Part shown: in pieces, positions 51,380 to 61,822 of the stretch
How positions within the stretch are numbered: the stretch's first letter is position 1
How the letters are laid out: every line of letters begins with the position of its first letter
Assembly: GCF_003850565.1 (NCBI RefSeq)
Contig: NZ_CP027706.1
Span: 1,612,001-1,676,000, forward strand
Length of the DNA stretch: 64,000 bases
Reading direction: 5' to 3'
Origin: Pseudomonas sessilinigenes
GTDB taxonomy: Bacteria > Pseudomonadota > Gammaproteobacteria > Pseudomonadales > Pseudomonadaceae
Program-made: the position numbers and the translations under genes
Notes under the pieces: generated by a model
Seen by the model: only the letters and a program-made list of their open reading frames with translations
Told to the model about the DNA's origin: nothing
The model's database searches: none

Positions 51380-52243
51380 ATGTTGCTCATTTCGAAAAAG
51401 TCCGCTTTTGCGGCTGCCTCCACGAGTCTGTTCGTCCTGCTCTGGAGCAGTGGCGCGATCTTCTCCAAATGGGGGTTGGCCCATGCCTCGCCCTTTGCCT
51501 TCTTGCTGGTGCGCTTCGCCATTGCCCTGGCCGGCCTGATGCTGCTGGTGCCGCTGCTCAAGCTGCGGTGGCCCAAGGGGCGACGGGCCATGGGGTTCGC
51601 CGTGGCCACGGGCCTGGTGTTGCTGGGTGCCTACCAGATCTTCTATATCCTGGCCCTGGACCTGAAGGTCACCCCCGGGGTGATGGCTACCATCATGGGG
51701 GTGCAGCCGATCCTCACCGTGGTGTTGATGGAGCGTCAGCGCTCCTGGAGCCGCCTGTTCGGCCTGGGCCTGGGGCTCGCCGGCCTGATCATGGTGGTGT
51801 ACCAGGGCATCGGCCTGGCAGGCATCTCGATCTCCGGCATGCTCTGCGGCCTGCTGGCCCTGGTGAGCATGACCGCCGGTTCGATCATGCAGAAACGCAT
51901 CACCGATAACCCGCTGGGAACCTTGCCGGTGCAATACCTGGCCGGTTTGCTGTTGTGCGGATTGTTCGCGCCGTTCCAGCCGCTGCATTTCGAGTACAGC
52001 GCCGGGTTCGTGATCCCGGTGTTGTGGATGGGACTGGTGGTGTCGGTGCTGGCGACCTTGTTGCTGTACCGCCTGATCGCCCAGGGCAACCTGGTGAATG
52101 TCACCAGCCTGTTCTACCTGGTACCGGCGGTGACCGCCCTGATGGACTACCTGATCTTCGGTAATCGCCTGGCCCTGCTGAGCCTGTTCGGCATGGGCCT
52201 GATCATCGTCGGGCTGGTGTTCGTGTTCCGCAAGAACGCCTGA
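51380..52243 (+). CDS. EamA-family (DMT) transporter
   Basis: This 287-aa protein with ten predicted membrane segments and two EamA repeats (LFVLLWSSGAIFSKWGL and, in the second half, FYLVPAVTALMDYLIFG) belongs to metabolite exporters. ATG 51380 has AGGTGG in front; an upstream TTG start adds ten residues without support. It is convergent with a second EamA gene of another subtype. Confidence 0.88.
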   Translation: MLLISKKSAFAAASTSLFVLLWSSGAIFSKWGLAHASPFAFLLVRFAIALAGLMLLVPLLKLRWPKGRRAMGFAVATGLVLLGAYQIFYILALDLKVTPGVMATIMGVQPILTVVLMERQRSWSRLFGLGLGLAGLIMVVYQGIGLAGISISGMLCGLLALVSMTAGSIMQKRITDNPLGTLPVQYLAGLLLCGLFAPFQPLHFEYSAGFVIPVLWMGLVVSVLATLLLYRLIAQGNLVNVTSLFYLVPAVTALMDYLIFGNRLALLSLFGMGLIIVGLVFVFRKNA

Positions 52244-52251
52244 TGGAATAC

Positions 52252-52287
52252 ACCGGCCGGGTGCAATGCCCGGCCGGTGGCTGTTTT
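52252..52287. terminator. intrinsic terminator between convergent EamA genes
   Basis: The stem ACCGGCCGG/CCGGCCGGT with a 9-nt loop is followed on the plus strand by GGCTGTTTTTCC. Confidence 0.75.
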
Positions 52288-52306
52288 TCCTGCAACTATC
52301 TGCTGC

Positions 52307-53200
52307 TCAGGCCGCGGCCTTCGCCGCCGGCCTGAGGACCAGCCACAAGGCCGCGGCGATCAGTACCCCGCCATACAGATGGCCCATGGACAGGGGCTCG
52401 TCCAGCAGCAGGGCTCCCCACAGTACGCCGAACGGCGGGATCATGAAGGTCACGGTCATGGAGCGTACCGGGCCGATGGAACTCAGCAGGCGGAAGTACA
52501 AGACATAGGCGAAGGCCGTGCAGCCCAACCCCAGGCCCAGCAACGACACCCAGACACTCAAGCCGCCCCAACTGGCCGGTGGCTGGCTGAGTGCGCTGTA
52601 GGCGAACAATGGCAACAGGAACAGCGTGGCACCCAGCATGCTGCCCAGGGCCGAGAGACGACTGTCCAGGCCCCCGGCCTGGTCCAGCCAACGCCGGGCG
52701 AGGAACCCGGCGAAGCCGTAGCAGGTGGTGGCCAGCAGGCAGGAGAGAGCGCCGAGCAGCAGTTCATGGTCGAAGGCCACTGGGCCGGCACGGCTCAGGA
52801 TGCCGACGCCGAGCAGTCCCAGGAACACGCCGGCGAGCTTGCTCGGGGTCAGGCGTTCATGAAAGAACAGGCCGCCGATCAGCACTCCCATCAGCGGTGT
52901 GGTGGCGTTGAAGATCGCCGAGTAGCCGGCAGGCAGCACCAGGGCCGCCACCGAATACAGGGTGGCGGGCAACCCCGAGTTGATCACCCCCAGCAACAGG
53001 ACCGTCTTGAGCTTGCCGTGGAAGTTCCAGCTCACCCGCATCAGCGCCAGCATGGCCAGCAAGCCGACGGCGGCGATCGATACCCGGAAGAAGGCCGTGG
53101 GCACGCTGCCCAGCACCGGGGCGATGATGCGCATGAACAGAAAGCTCGCGCCCCAGATGGCGGCTAGCGACAACAGGCGCAACAGATCGACAAGTCTCAC
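52307..53200 (-). CDS. EamA-family (DMT) transporter
   Basis: This 297-aa protein has ten predicted membrane segments (LSLAAIWGASFLFMRI at the start, VRSMTVTFMIPPFGVLWGAL in the second half). It starts with GTG 53200, preceded by AAGGAA; the frame extends upstream to 53257 but without a ribosome binding site. Probably an amino-acid or drug/metabolite exporter. Confidence 0.88.
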   Translation of the reverse strand: MRLVDLLRLLSLAAIWGASFLFMRIIAPVLGSVPTAFFRVSIAAVGLLAMLALMRVSWNFHGKLKTVLLLGVINSGLPATLYSVAALVLPAGYSAIFNATTPLMGVLIGGLFFHERLTPSKLAGVFLGLLGVGILSRAGPVAFDHELLLGALSCLLATTCYGFAGFLARRWLDQAGGLDSRLSALGSMLGATLFLLPLFAYSALSQPPASWGGLSVWVSLLGLGLGCTAFAYVLYFRLLSSIGPVRSMTVTFMIPPFGVLWGALLLDEPLSMGHLYGGVLIAAALWLVLRPAAKAAA

Positions 53201-53450
53201 GAAAGGTTCCTTGGGTGGCAGGGCGGGAATCTTGCCGAGCCTGGATAAGCATGGCAAACCTTATTGGTGCATGGGCCTGGCCTAGCCTGCACTCCGATTG
53301 TTGCGTTCGATTGTGGTGGCGGATTTTCCGGGGCCGATCGCTGGCGGCCGATGCTGGGCGAGGCGACCGTCGGGTCACAAAAATACGCTTCTCCTCGGGC
53401 CATTTCAGTCGCTAAGCTCAGGCAACGAAAATTCCCGTAGAGGTCTCCTT

Positions 53451-55172
53451 ATGCCGCAGCCATGGCCCGCCATCGATATCGCTCGAATCATCCTGAGTGG
53501 CTTCGACGACTACCGCGACCACTTTCGTCGGATCGCCGATGGCGCCCGGCATCGTTTCGAGCAGGCGCAGTGGCAGGAGGCGCAGAAAGCCTCGACGGCG
53601 CGGATCAATCTCTACGAGGAGAAGGTCGGGGAAACCGTGGCCCGGCTGCACCACGGGTTCAACGACGAGGCATTGATGGATGTCGGCCAGTGGCCCCTGG
53701 TAAAAAGCGCCTACATCAGCCTGATCGACCTGCGCCTGGACGATGAGCTGTCCGAGACCTGGTACAACTCGATCTTCTGCGGGCTGTTCAGCCATGACCT
53801 GATCAGCGATGGCTGCATGTTCATCCACACCACCCGGCCCAGCCTGCGTCGAGCCCGTGCCGCCCAGACCCGCAGCTACACTCCGCGGGGCGAGCTGTCG
53901 ACGATGCTCGAGCGGATCTTCAACGATTACCGCTTCAGCGAGGACTATGCCGACCTGGCCGGGGACCTGCTGCGCCTGGAGGCGCAGTTGCGCGAGAACC
54001 TGCCCGACTGGGTGTGCAAGGACCCGGAATTGACGGTGGAGTTGTTTTCCTCGGTGCTCTATCGCAACAAGGGCGCCTACCTGGTGGGGCGCATCTTTAC
54101 CCACGAAGAGCAGTGGCCGCTGGTGATCCCGTTGTTGCACCGCGAAGGCCGGGGCATCCAGATCGACGCCCTGATCACCGACGAGGCCGATGTCTCGATC
54201 ATTTTCTCCTTCACCCGCTCCTATTTCATGGTGGATGTGTCGGTACCGGCGGAGTTCATCGGCTTCCTCAAGCGTATCCTGCCGGGCAAGCACATCGCCG
54301 AGTTGTATACCTCCATCGGGTTCTACAAGCACGGCAAGTCGGAGTTCTACCGGGCGCTGATCAACCACCTGGCCAATACCGACGACCGCTTCATCATGGC
54401 CCCCGGCGTGCGTGGCATGGTGATGAGCGTGTTCACCCTGCCGGGCTTCAACACCGTGTTCAAGATCATCAAGGACCGCTTCTCGCCGTCGAAGAACGTC
54501 GATCGGGCCACGGTGATCGAAAAGTACCGGTTGGTGAAGAGCGTCGACCGGGTAGGGCGCATGGCCGATACCCAGGAGTTCGCCGACTTCCGCTTCCCCC
54601 TGGCCAAGTTCGATCCGGCCTGTCTCGAGGAGCTGCTGGAGGTGGCGCCGTCCACCGTGGTGGTGGAGGGCGATACGGTGCTGATTCGCCACTGCTGGAC
54701 CGAACGCCGCATGACGCCCCTGAACCTGTATCTGGAACACGCCAATGAGGCCCAGGTGCGCGAGGCGCTGGAAGACTACGGCCTGGCCATCAAGCAACTG
54801 GCGGCGGCCAACATCTTCCCCGGTGACATGCTGCTGAAGAACTTCGGCGTCACCCGCCATGGCCGGGTGGTGTTCTACGACTACGATGAAATCAGCTTCC
54901 TCACCGAGGTTAACTTTCGGCACATTCCTGCACCGCGTACCCCGGAGGACGAGATGGCGTCCGAGCCCTGGTACTCCATCGGTCCCCACGATGTCTTCCC
55001 CGAGGAGTTCCCGCCGTTCCTGTTCGCCGACTCAGGCCAGCGCAAGCTGTTCGACCAGCTCCACGGCGAGCTGTACAACGCCGACTACTGGAAGAGCCTG
55101 CAGGACGCCATTCGCGCCGGTAAGGTGATCGATGTGTTCCCTTATCGACGCAAAGGCCGGGAAGACGAATAG
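53451..55172 (+). CDS. aceK: isocitrate dehydrogenase kinase/phosphatase
   Basis: This 573-aa bifunctional enzyme phosphorylates and dephosphorylates isocitrate dehydrogenase at the branch to the glyoxylate shunt. [20 protein letters not shown] and then [11 protein letters not shown] contain the catalytic Asp residues of the kinase lobe. Length agrees with the family (about 575). As in other pseudomonads it is not linked to aceA/aceB. ATG 53451 follows AGGTCTCCTT. Confidence 0.96.
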   Translation: MPQPWPAIDIARIILSGFDDYRDHFRRIADGARHRFEQAQWQEAQKASTARINLYEEKVGETVARLHHGFNDEALMDVGQWPLVKSAYISLIDLRLDDELSETWYNSIFCGLFSHDLISDGCMFIHTTRPSLRRARAAQTRSYTPRGELSTMLERIFNDYRFSEDYADLAGDLLRLEAQLRENLPDWVCKDPELTVELFSSVLYRNKGAYLVGRIFTHEEQWPLVIPLLHREGRGIQIDALITDEADVSIIFSFTRSYFMVDVSVPAEFIGFLKRILPGKHIAELYTSIGFYKHGKSEFYRALINHLANTDDRFIMAPGVRGMVMSVFTLPGFNTVFKIIKDRFSPSKNVDRATVIEKYRLVKSVDRVGRMADTQEFADFRFPLAKFDPACLEELLEVAPSTVVVEGDTVLIRHCWTERRMTPLNLYLEHANEAQVREALEDYGLAIKQLAAANIFPGDMLLKNFGVTRHGRVVFYDYDEISFLTEVNFRHIPAPRTPEDEMASEPWYSIGPHDVFPEEFPPFLFADSGQRKLFDQLHGELYNADYWKSLQDAIRAGKVIDVFPYRRKGREDE

Positions 55173-55194
55173 CGGCAGTGCTGGGGGCCAGTCA

Positions 55195-55253
55195 TAAGCT
55201 GCAAGCTAAAAGCGCCAAGCTGCGTTAACCTTGCGGCTTTTCGCTTGAAGCTA
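55195..55253. repeat. degenerate heptamer repeat with inverted partner
   Basis: AAGCTGC, AAGCTAA, AAGCGCC and AAGCTGC units face CTTGCGGCTTTTCGCTTGAAGCT. It is related to the arrays at 25.0 and 31.45 kb and lies between aceK and hrpA, probably forming a transcript 3' hairpin. Confidence 0.65.
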
Positions 55254-55266
55254 GTCGCCGTTTCCT

Positions 55267-58200
55267 ATGACTGACCAATCGCCCGCTATCGACCAACTGC
55301 TGAAAAACCTCGATCAAGCCATGCTCGCCGACCGCCACCGGTTGCGTCGCCAGCTGCTCGAACTGCGCAAGAAGCCCGACGAGGCCAAGCTTGCCCAGTG
55401 GCTGGAGCGGATGCAGGCTTCCTGCAACCTGGTGACGGCGCGGCGCAACAGCGTGCCCACTATCCGCTATGACGACAGCCTGCCCATCGCCGCCAAGCGC
55501 GATGAAATCAAAGACGCGCTGCTCAAGCACCAGGTGCTGATCATCGCCGGCGAGACCGGTTCGGGCAAAACCACCCAGTTGCCCAAGATCTGCCTGGAGA
55601 TCGGCCGCGGCCAGCATGGCCTGATCGGCCACACCCAGCCCCGGCGGATTGCCGCCCGCAGCGTGGCCAGTCGGGTTGCCGAAGAGTTGGCTACGCCATT
55701 GGGGGCGTTGGTGGGCTATCAGGTGCGTTTCGAGGACCAGAGTGACTCCAGCACCCTGGTCAAGCTGATGACCGACGGCATCCTGCTGGCGGAAACCCAG
55801 AACGATCGCTTCCTGGAACGCTACGACACGATCATCGTCGACGAGGCCCACGAGCGCAGCCTGAACATCGACTTCCTCCTGGGCTACCTCAAGACCCTGC
55901 TGCCTCGGCGCCCGGACCTCAAGGTGATCATCACCTCGGCGACCATCGACCTGGAGCGCTTTTCCAAGCACTTCGACGATGCCCCCATCGTCGAGGTCTC
56001 CGGCCGCACCTTCCCGGTGGAAACCTGGTACCGGCCCCTGACCCTGGAGCAGGACGAGGAGGGCAACCGGGTCGAGGATGACCTCACGGTGGACCAGGCG
56101 ATCCTCGCCACCCTGGATGAAATCGCCGCCCATGAACGCAGCGAGCGCCGTAGCCCCGGCGACGTACTGGTGTTCCTGCCGGGCGAGCGGGAAATCCGCG
56201 ATGCCGCGGAAATGCTGCGCAAGGCCCAGCTCAAGCACACCGAGATCCTGCCGTTGTACGCGCGGCTGTCGCCGGCCGAACAGCAGCGCATCTTCCAGTC
56301 CCATCCGGGGCGGCGGGTGGTGTTGGCGACCAACGTCGCCGAGACCTCGCTGACGGTGCCGGGCATTCGCTACGTGATCGACAGCGGCACCGCGCGCATC
56401 AGCCGCTACAGCTACCGGGCCAAGGTCCAGCGCCTGCCCATCGAGGCCGTTTCCCAGGCCAGCGCCAACCAGCGCAAGGGCCGTTGCGGTCGGGTCGAGC
56501 CGGGCATTTGCGTGCGCCTGTACAGCGAAGAGGATTTCCTCGGCCGGCCGGAGTTCACCGATCCGGAGATCCTGCGGACCAACCTGGCGGCGGTGATCCT
56601 GCAGATGCTCCACCTGCGCCTGGGTGAAATCACCGCGTTCCCCTTCATCGAGCCGCCGGACGGCAAGGCCATCAGCGACGGCTTCAACCTACTGCAAGAG
56701 CTCTCGGCGGTGGATCGCAACAGCCAGCTGACCCCCCTGGGCCGGCAGCTGGCGCGCTTGCCGGTGGACCCGCGCATGGGCCGCATGTTGCTGGAAGCGG
56801 CTCGCCTGGGCAGCCTCCAGGAAGTGCTGATCGTCGCCAGTGCGATGTCGATCCAGGACCCGCGCGAGCGTCCGCCGGAGCGCCAGCAGGCCGCGGACCA
56901 GGCCCATGCCCAATGGAAGGATGCCGACTCGGACTTCGCCGCGCTGGTCAACCTGTGGCGTGGATTCGAGGAGCAGCGCCAGGCCCTGACGGCCAGCCCG
57001 CTGCGCAACTGGTGCCGCAAGAATTTTCTCAACTACCTGCGCCTGCGCGAGTGGCGCGACTCCCATCGCCAACTGAGCCTGATCTGTCGCGACCTGCAAC
57101 TGAGCCAGAACAAGGAGCCGGCGGACTACCCGAAACTGCACAAGGCAGTGTTGGTGGGCCTGCTGAGCCAGATCGGCCAGAAGACCGAGGACGGCGACTA
57201 CCTCGGTGCTCGCCAGCGACGCTTCTGGGTCCACCCATCCTCGGGGTTGGGCAAGAAGCGCCCGCAGTGGCTGATGACCGCCGAATTGGTGGAGACCACC
57301 AAGCTGTATGCGCGCATGGTGGCCAAGATCGAGCCGGACTGGATCGAGCCCCTGGCCGGACATCTGGTGAAGAAGAACCACTTCGAACCCCATTGGGAAA
57401 AGAAGCGCGGCCAAGTGGTGGCCTACGAACAGATCACCCTGTTCGGCCTGATCGTGGTCGGCCGCCGGCCAGTGCACTACGGCCCGGTGGACCCGGTGGT
57501 ATCCCGCGAGCTGTTCATCCGCGAGGCCCTGGTGCGTGGCGAGATCCAGTCCAAGGCCAAGTGCCTGACGGCCAATACCCAGTTGCTGGAGCAGCTCGAT
57601 GCCCTGGAGGCCAAGGCTCGGCGCCGGGACATCCTGGCGGACGAGGAAACCCTGTTCGCGTTCTATGACGCACGCTTGCCGGAACAGATCCACCAGACCG
57701 CCACTTTCGACAGCTGGTACCGGGTCAACAGCCAGAAAGACCCGCAACTGTTGATCATGCGCGAGGAAGACGTGCTGGCCCGCGAGGCCAGCGAGGTCAC
57801 GGCCAAGCAGTATCCGGACACCCTGCATATCGGTGATCTGGAGTTGGCCCTGAGCTATCACTTCGAGCCCAACCATCCCCGTGATGGCGTGACCTTGCGG
57901 GTGCCGGCACCGCTGCTGCCGGCGCTGCCCGTCGAGCGCCTGGAATGGCTGGTGCCGGGCCTGATCGAGGCCAAGTGCATCGCCCTGGTGCGCAACCTGC
58001 CCAAGGCCCTGCGCAAGAACTTCGTGCCGGTGCCGGACTTCGTCAAGGCGGCCTTGCAACGCATGGCGTTTGCGGAAGGCTCCTTGCCCCAGGCCCTGGG
58101 GCGCGAGCTGCTGCGCATGACCGGCGCGCGGGTCAGCGACGAGGCCTGGAGCGAAGCCGAGCAGCAGGTGGAAAGCCACTTGCGGATGAACCTGGAAATC

Positions 58201-59178
58201 GTCGATGCCCAGGGCAAGTTCCTCGGCGAAGGCCGTGACCTGGCGGAACTGACGGCGCGCTTCGCCGAGGCCAGCCAGGCAGCCCTGGCAGTACCGCAGA
58301 CCGCCAAGAACCAGCAGCCGGTGCAAGCCAAGGTGTTCGCCGAGGTGGCGCAGAAGACCCAGCAGAAGATCGCCGGGCTGTCGATGACGGTCTATCCGGC
58401 GCTGGTGGAGGAAGCCGGGACGGTCAAGGAAGGGCGCTTCTCCACCGCCGCCGAGGCCGAGTTCCAGCATCGCCGGGCCTTGCAGCGCCTGCTGTTGCAG
58501 CAGTTGGCCGAACCGGCCAAGTTCCTGCGTGGCAAGTTGCCGGGGCTGACCGAGCTGGGCCTGCTGTACCGCGAGTTGGGTCGGATCGAGGCCCTGGTGG
58601 AGGACATCCTCCTGGCCAGCCTCGACAGTTGCATTCTCGACGGCGAGGCCAGCCTGCCTCGGGATGGCGCCGGCCTGGCCTCCCTGGCCGAGCGCAAGCG
58701 TGGTGCCTGGACCGAGCACGCCGAGCGCCTGGCGCGCCTGACGCTGGAGATCCTCAAGCTCTGGCACGGCCTGCAGAAACGCTTCAAGGGCAAGATCGAC
58801 CTGGCCCAGGCCGTGGCCCTCAACGACATCAAGGCCCAGCTTGGCAACCTGGTGTATCCGGGCTTCGTTCGTGAAACCCCGGCCCTGTGGTTCAAGGAAC
58901 TGCCGCGTTACCTCAAGGCGGTGGAGTTGCGTTTCGACAAGCTGGGCAGCCAGGTGCAGAAGGATCGGGTGTGGAGCACCGAGCTCGCCGGGCTCTGGGC
59001 CCAGTACCAGGCCCGGGCGCAGAAGCACGGCCAGGAAGGCAAGCGTGATCCGCAGTTGGAGCTGTATCGCTGGTGGCTGGAGGAGTACCGGGTGTCGCTG
59101 TTCGCCCAGCAACTGGGGACCAAGGCGCCGATCTCCGATAAACGCCTGAACAAGCAGTGGAGCCAGGTGGAGGCCTGA
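55267..59178 (+). CDS. hrpA: ATP-dependent RNA helicase HrpA (DEAH box)
   Basis: This 1303-aa protein has Walker A GETGSGKT (residues 95-102), DEAH (192-195), SAT, and motif VI QRKGRCGR. The helicase core is followed by winged-helix/ratchet and OB regions, then the long C-terminal DUF3418 region typical of bacterial HrpA. It acts in rescue of stalled ribosomes and mRNA processing in the cytoplasm. Confidence 0.96.
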   Translation: MTDQSPAIDQLLKNLDQAMLADRHRLRRQLLELRKKPDEAKLAQWLERMQASCNLVTARRNSVPTIRYDDSLPIAAKRDEIKDALLKHQVLIIAGETGSGKTTQLPKICLEIGRGQHGLIGHTQPRRIAARSVASRVAEELATPLGALVGYQVRFEDQSDSSTLVKLMTDGILLAETQNDRFLERYDTIIVDEAHERSLNIDFLLGYLKTLLPRRPDLKVIITSATIDLERFSKHFDDAPIVEVSGRTFPVETWYRPLTLEQDEEGNRVEDDLTVDQAILATLDEIAAHERSERRSPGDVLVFLPGEREIRDAAEMLRKAQLKHTEILPLYARLSPAEQQRIFQSHPGRRVVLATNVAETSLTVPGIRYVIDSGTARISRYSYRAKVQRLPIEAVSQASANQRKGRCGRVEPGICVRLYSEEDFLGRPEFTDPEILRTNLAAVILQMLHLRLGEITAFPFIEPPDGKAISDGFNLLQELSAVDRNSQLTPLGRQLARLPVDPRMGRMLLEAARLGSLQEVLIVASAMSIQDPRERPPERQQAADQAHAQWKDADSDFAALVNLWRGFEEQRQALTASPLRNWCRKNFLNYLRLREWRDSHRQLSLICRDLQLSQNKEPADYPKLHKAVLVGLLSQIGQKTEDGDYLGARQRRFWVHPSSGLGKKRPQWLMTAELVETTKLYARMVAKIEPDWIEPLAGHLVKKNHFEPHWEKKRGQVVAYEQITLFGLIVVGRRPVHYGPVDPVVSRELFIREALVRGEIQSKAKCLTANTQLLEQLDALEAKARRRDILADEETLFAFYDARLPEQIHQTATFDSWYRVNSQKDPQLLIMREEDVLAREASEVTAKQYPDTLHIGDLELALSYHFEPNHPRDGVTLRVPAPLLPALPVERLEWLVPGLIEAKCIALVRNLPKALRKNFVPVPDFVKAALQRMAFAEGSLPQALGRELLRMTGARVSDEAWSEAEQQVESHLRMNLEIVDAQGKFLGEGRDLAELTARFAEASQAALAVPQTAKNQQPVQAKVFAEVAQKTQQKIAGLSMTVYPALVEEAGTVKEGRFSTAAEAEFQHRRALQRLLLQQLAEPAKFLRGKLPGLTELGLLYRELGRIEALVEDILLASLDSCILDGEASLPRDGAGLASLAERKRGAWTEHAERLARLTLEILKLWHGLQKRFKGKIDLAQAVALNDIKAQLGNLVYPGFVRETPALWFKELPRYLKAVELRFDKLGSQVQKDRVWSTELAGLWAQYQARAQKHGQEGKRDPQLELYRWWLEEYRVSLFAQQLGTKAPISDKRLNKQWSQVEA

Positions 59179-59429
59179 TCCATGCCGGCCCGGCTCCCAG
59201 GAGCCGGGTTCCGTCGATCTTGCAATTGCGGCGAAACGCCAGAGGTTATGGCAAACTTCGCGGTCATAAATACCGGCCCGGGCTGCTCGTAAAACAGGCG
59301 ACCCGGGCGAAGCGGAATAAAGCGATGCCAGGAAAGCGCTCCAGCACAGGCTGAGCAGCGGGGCGCTCCCTTTACGGTTTGGCACGAGGGTGCCAATACC
59401 TTCTGCCTCAACACACTAGAGGAACGACC

Positions 59430-60551
59430 GTGCATAACGTCGTCATCAGCGGCACCGGCCTGTTTACCCCGGCCAACAGCATCTCCAACGAAGAACTGGT
59501 GGAATCCTTCAACGCCTACGTCCACCAGTTCAACAGCGACAATGCCGCCGCCATCGAACGCGGTGAAGTGCAGGCCCTGACTGAGTCCAGCGCTGCGTTC
59601 ATCGAGAAAGCCTCGGGCATCAAGAGCCGTTTCGTCATGGACAAGGACGGTATCCTCGATCCGCAGCGCATGGCCCCGCGCTTGCCGGAGCGCTCCAACG
59701 ACGAGTGGTCGGTGCTCTGTCAGATGGCCGTGGCCGCCGCCGAGCAGGCCCTGCAACGGGCCGGCAAGACTGCCGCCGATATCGACGGGGTGATCGTCGC
59801 CTGTTCCAACCTGCAGCGCGCCTATCCGGCCATTGCCATCGAAGTCCAGGCTGCTTTGGGCATCGAGGGCTTCGGTTTCGACATGAACGTGGCCTGCTCC
59901 TCGGCCACCTTCGGTATCCAGGCGGCCTGCAACAGCGTCCAGCTGGGCCAGGCCCGGGCGATCCTGATGGTCAACCCGGAGGTCTGCACCGGGCACCTGA
60001 ACTTCCGTGACCGCGACAGTCACTTCATCTTTGGCGATGCCGCCACCGCGGTCGTCGTCGAGCGGGCCGAGCTGGCCACGTCGGCGCATCAGTTCGAGAT
60101 CGTCAGCACCAAGCTGCTGACCCAGTTCTCCAACAACATCCGCAATAACTTCGGTTTCCTCAACCGCGCAGCCGAGGAAGGCATCGGGGCCCGGGACAAG
60201 CTGTTCGTCCAGGAAGGTCGCAAGGTGTTCCGTGATGTCTGCCCGATGGTGGCCGAGCTGATCGCCGCCCACCTGGAAGAAAACCAGCTCAACGTCAGCG
60301 ACGTGAAGCGCTTCTGGCTGCACCAGGCCAACCTCAGCATGAACCACCTGATCGTCAAGAAACTCCTGGGCCGCGAGGCTACGCTGGAGGAGGCGCCAGT
60401 GATTCTCGATACCTACGCCAACACCAGTTCGGCAGGCTCGGTCATTGCCTTCCACAAGCACCAGGATGACCTGGCCAGCGGGGCCCTGGCGGTGCTCAGC
60501 TCCTTCGGTGCGGGCTACTCCATCGGCAGCGTCCTTCTGCGCAAGCGTTGA
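59430..60551 (+). CDS. beta-ketoacyl-ACP synthase III (FabH-like)
   Basis: This 373-aa condensing enzyme has Cys156 in NVACSSATFG, His in FWLHQANLSMN and Asn in YANTSSAGS, the Cys-His-Asn triad. The long insert near residues 20-60 fits the Pseudomonas KAS III (PA3286-type, from memory), which diverts beta-oxidation acyl-CoA into fatty acid synthesis. GTG 59430 has GAGGA upstream. Confidence 0.88.
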   Translation: MHNVVISGTGLFTPANSISNEELVESFNAYVHQFNSDNAAAIERGEVQALTESSAAFIEKASGIKSRFVMDKDGILDPQRMAPRLPERSNDEWSVLCQMAVAAAEQALQRAGKTAADIDGVIVACSNLQRAYPAIAIEVQAALGIEGFGFDMNVACSSATFGIQAACNSVQLGQARAILMVNPEVCTGHLNFRDRDSHFIFGDAATAVVVERAELATSAHQFEIVSTKLLTQFSNNIRNNFGFLNRAAEEGIGARDKLFVQEGRKVFRDVCPMVAELIAAHLEENQLNVSDVKRFWLHQANLSMNHLIVKKLLGREATLEEAPVILDTYANTSSAGSVIAFHKHQDDLASGALAVLSSFGAGYSIGSVLLRKR

Positions 60552-60630
60552 TCCACGTGGGCCGGGTGTGGCGCGACGGCTCTACGGCGCGTCTTACCCG
60601 GGCAAACCCGCATGATTGAACGAGGCATGA

Positions 60631-61245
60631 ATGGCCGCTGCTGACGACACGCAACTGCTCGAGCGCCTGCTCGCGGGCGAACAGAAGGCCTACAAGGAAC
60701 TGGTCGCCACCTACCAGAGCGCCATGCGCGCGGTGGCCTACGCCATTGTCGGCAACCGGCATGCCGATGAGGTGGTGCAGGATGCCTGGCTTTCGGTGGT
60801 GCGCAACCTGCCGGGCTTCCAGGGGCGTTCCAGCCTCAAGACCTGGCTGTTGACCATTACCGCCAACGCCGCCAAGGGCCGCTACAAGCAGAATCGCCGG
60901 GAGGTCCTGCTCGACGACCTGCCCGCGCCCCATGGCACGGTGGGCGACGAGCGTTTCTCTTCCGCCGATGGCCACTGGCTGGTGGCGCCCTTCGCCTGGC
61001 ACGAGGACACCCCCGAAGCCCTGTTGACTGAAGCGGAACTTCGCGATTGCCTGGAGCACACCCTGCTCAGCCTCTCCGAACTGCAAAGCAGTGTGCTGAT
61101 GCTGCGCGAGCGCCAGGGCCTGGAACTGGAAGAGATCTGTAATCTTCTGGGGATCACGCTATCCAATGTCCGGGTGCTGCTGCACCGGGCGCGTCTGAAG
61201 GTCTTCGCCACGGTGGAGCATTTTGAGGAGACCGGCCAATGCTGA
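60631..61245 (+). CDS. ECF sigma factor (RpoE-like)
   Basis: This 204-aa sigma factor has region 2 (YKELVATYQSAMRAVAYAIV, then DEVVQDAWLSVVRNLPGF) and region 4 (SELQSSVLMLRERQGLELEE, then SNVRVLLHRARLKVF). Its stop overlaps the start of the anti-sigma gene by 7 nt, so the two are coupled. It follows the KAS III gene, which may be part of the same unit. Confidence 0.93.
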   Translation: MAAADDTQLLERLLAGEQKAYKELVATYQSAMRAVAYAIVGNRHADEVVQDAWLSVVRNLPGFQGRSSLKTWLLTITANAAKGRYKQNRREVLLDDLPAPHGTVGDERFSSADGHWLVAPFAWHEDTPEALLTEAELRDCLEHTLLSLSELQSSVLMLRERQGLELEEICNLLGITLSNVRVLLHRARLKVFATVEHFEETGQC

Positions 61246-61472
61246 CCTGTAAGGAACAAGTGGCGCGATCCAGCGATTATCTCGATGGCCAATTGAGCTT
61301 TCGCGAACGCCTGATGGTCCGCCATCACTTGTTGTTCTGCCCCAATTGCCGGCGTTTCATTCGCCAGATGCGCCTGCTGCAGGCCACCTTGCGCGTGTTG
61401 CCGGAACCACCGCTGGAAGGTCTCGACGAGCTGGCCGAACGCTTGGCCGCCGAGAGTAAGCGCGAGCGCTGA
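61239..61472 (+). CDS. zinc-binding anti-sigma factor
   Basis: This 77-aa protein has a zf-HC2 anti-sigma domain: Cys4, His30, Cys34 and Cys37 (HHLLFCPNCRRF) should bind zinc. No membrane segment follows, so it is a soluble ZAS-type anti-sigma that may respond to thiol oxidation. It overlaps the sigma gene, its expected target. Confidence 0.9.
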   Translation: MLTCKEQVARSSDYLDGQLSFRERLMVRHHLLFCPNCRRFIRQMRLLQATLRVLPEPPLEGLDELAERLAAESKRER

Positions 61473-61822
61473 TCGTCATGAAGCCGCGGATGTCGCCAGG
61501 CATCCGCCGCGATGTTTTTCTGCCTGTTCCTGCCAGGGAATCACGTCCGTGATTCCCGCTTCCGTTGTGCTCGTTGCACGTCGGCCCGCACAAAAATAAC
61601 ACTGTCGTCATCTTTGGCATTGTCCCTGAAAACAGCCGCAAACCGCTCTAGAACGGGCCTTTTGCCTTATTTCTTTTCGAAGTAAAAAAGTTCCTCTGTA
61701 ATCAAATCTTTATTTTCCAGCAACCTGGCTGAAATCCTCGGACCCCAAGATTCCCCCCGACACCAGCGGCCCAGTCCGCGTGTTTTCCAACGCTACAGAC
61801 CACCAATTAGGGGAACTCTTCG
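61473..61822. other. porin upstream region
   Basis: This 350-bp region has no gene. The part from 61660 to 61735 is AT-rich and should hold the porin promoter, but I cannot place -35/-10 boxes with confidence. CTGTCGT-N5-TTGGCAT (61602-61620) is a weak match to a Pho box. Confidence 0.4.

Noticed and set aside
56689..59385. 898-codon minus-strand frame opposite hrpA
   Set aside because: It is a codon-bias shadow of a clearly conserved helicase; the translation is low-complexity His/Gln/Leu-rich.
61602..61620. Pho box in front of the porin gene
   Set aside because: Half-sites match only 6/7 and 5/7 with a non-standard spacing; too weak to call, though the porin family makes PhoB control plausible.
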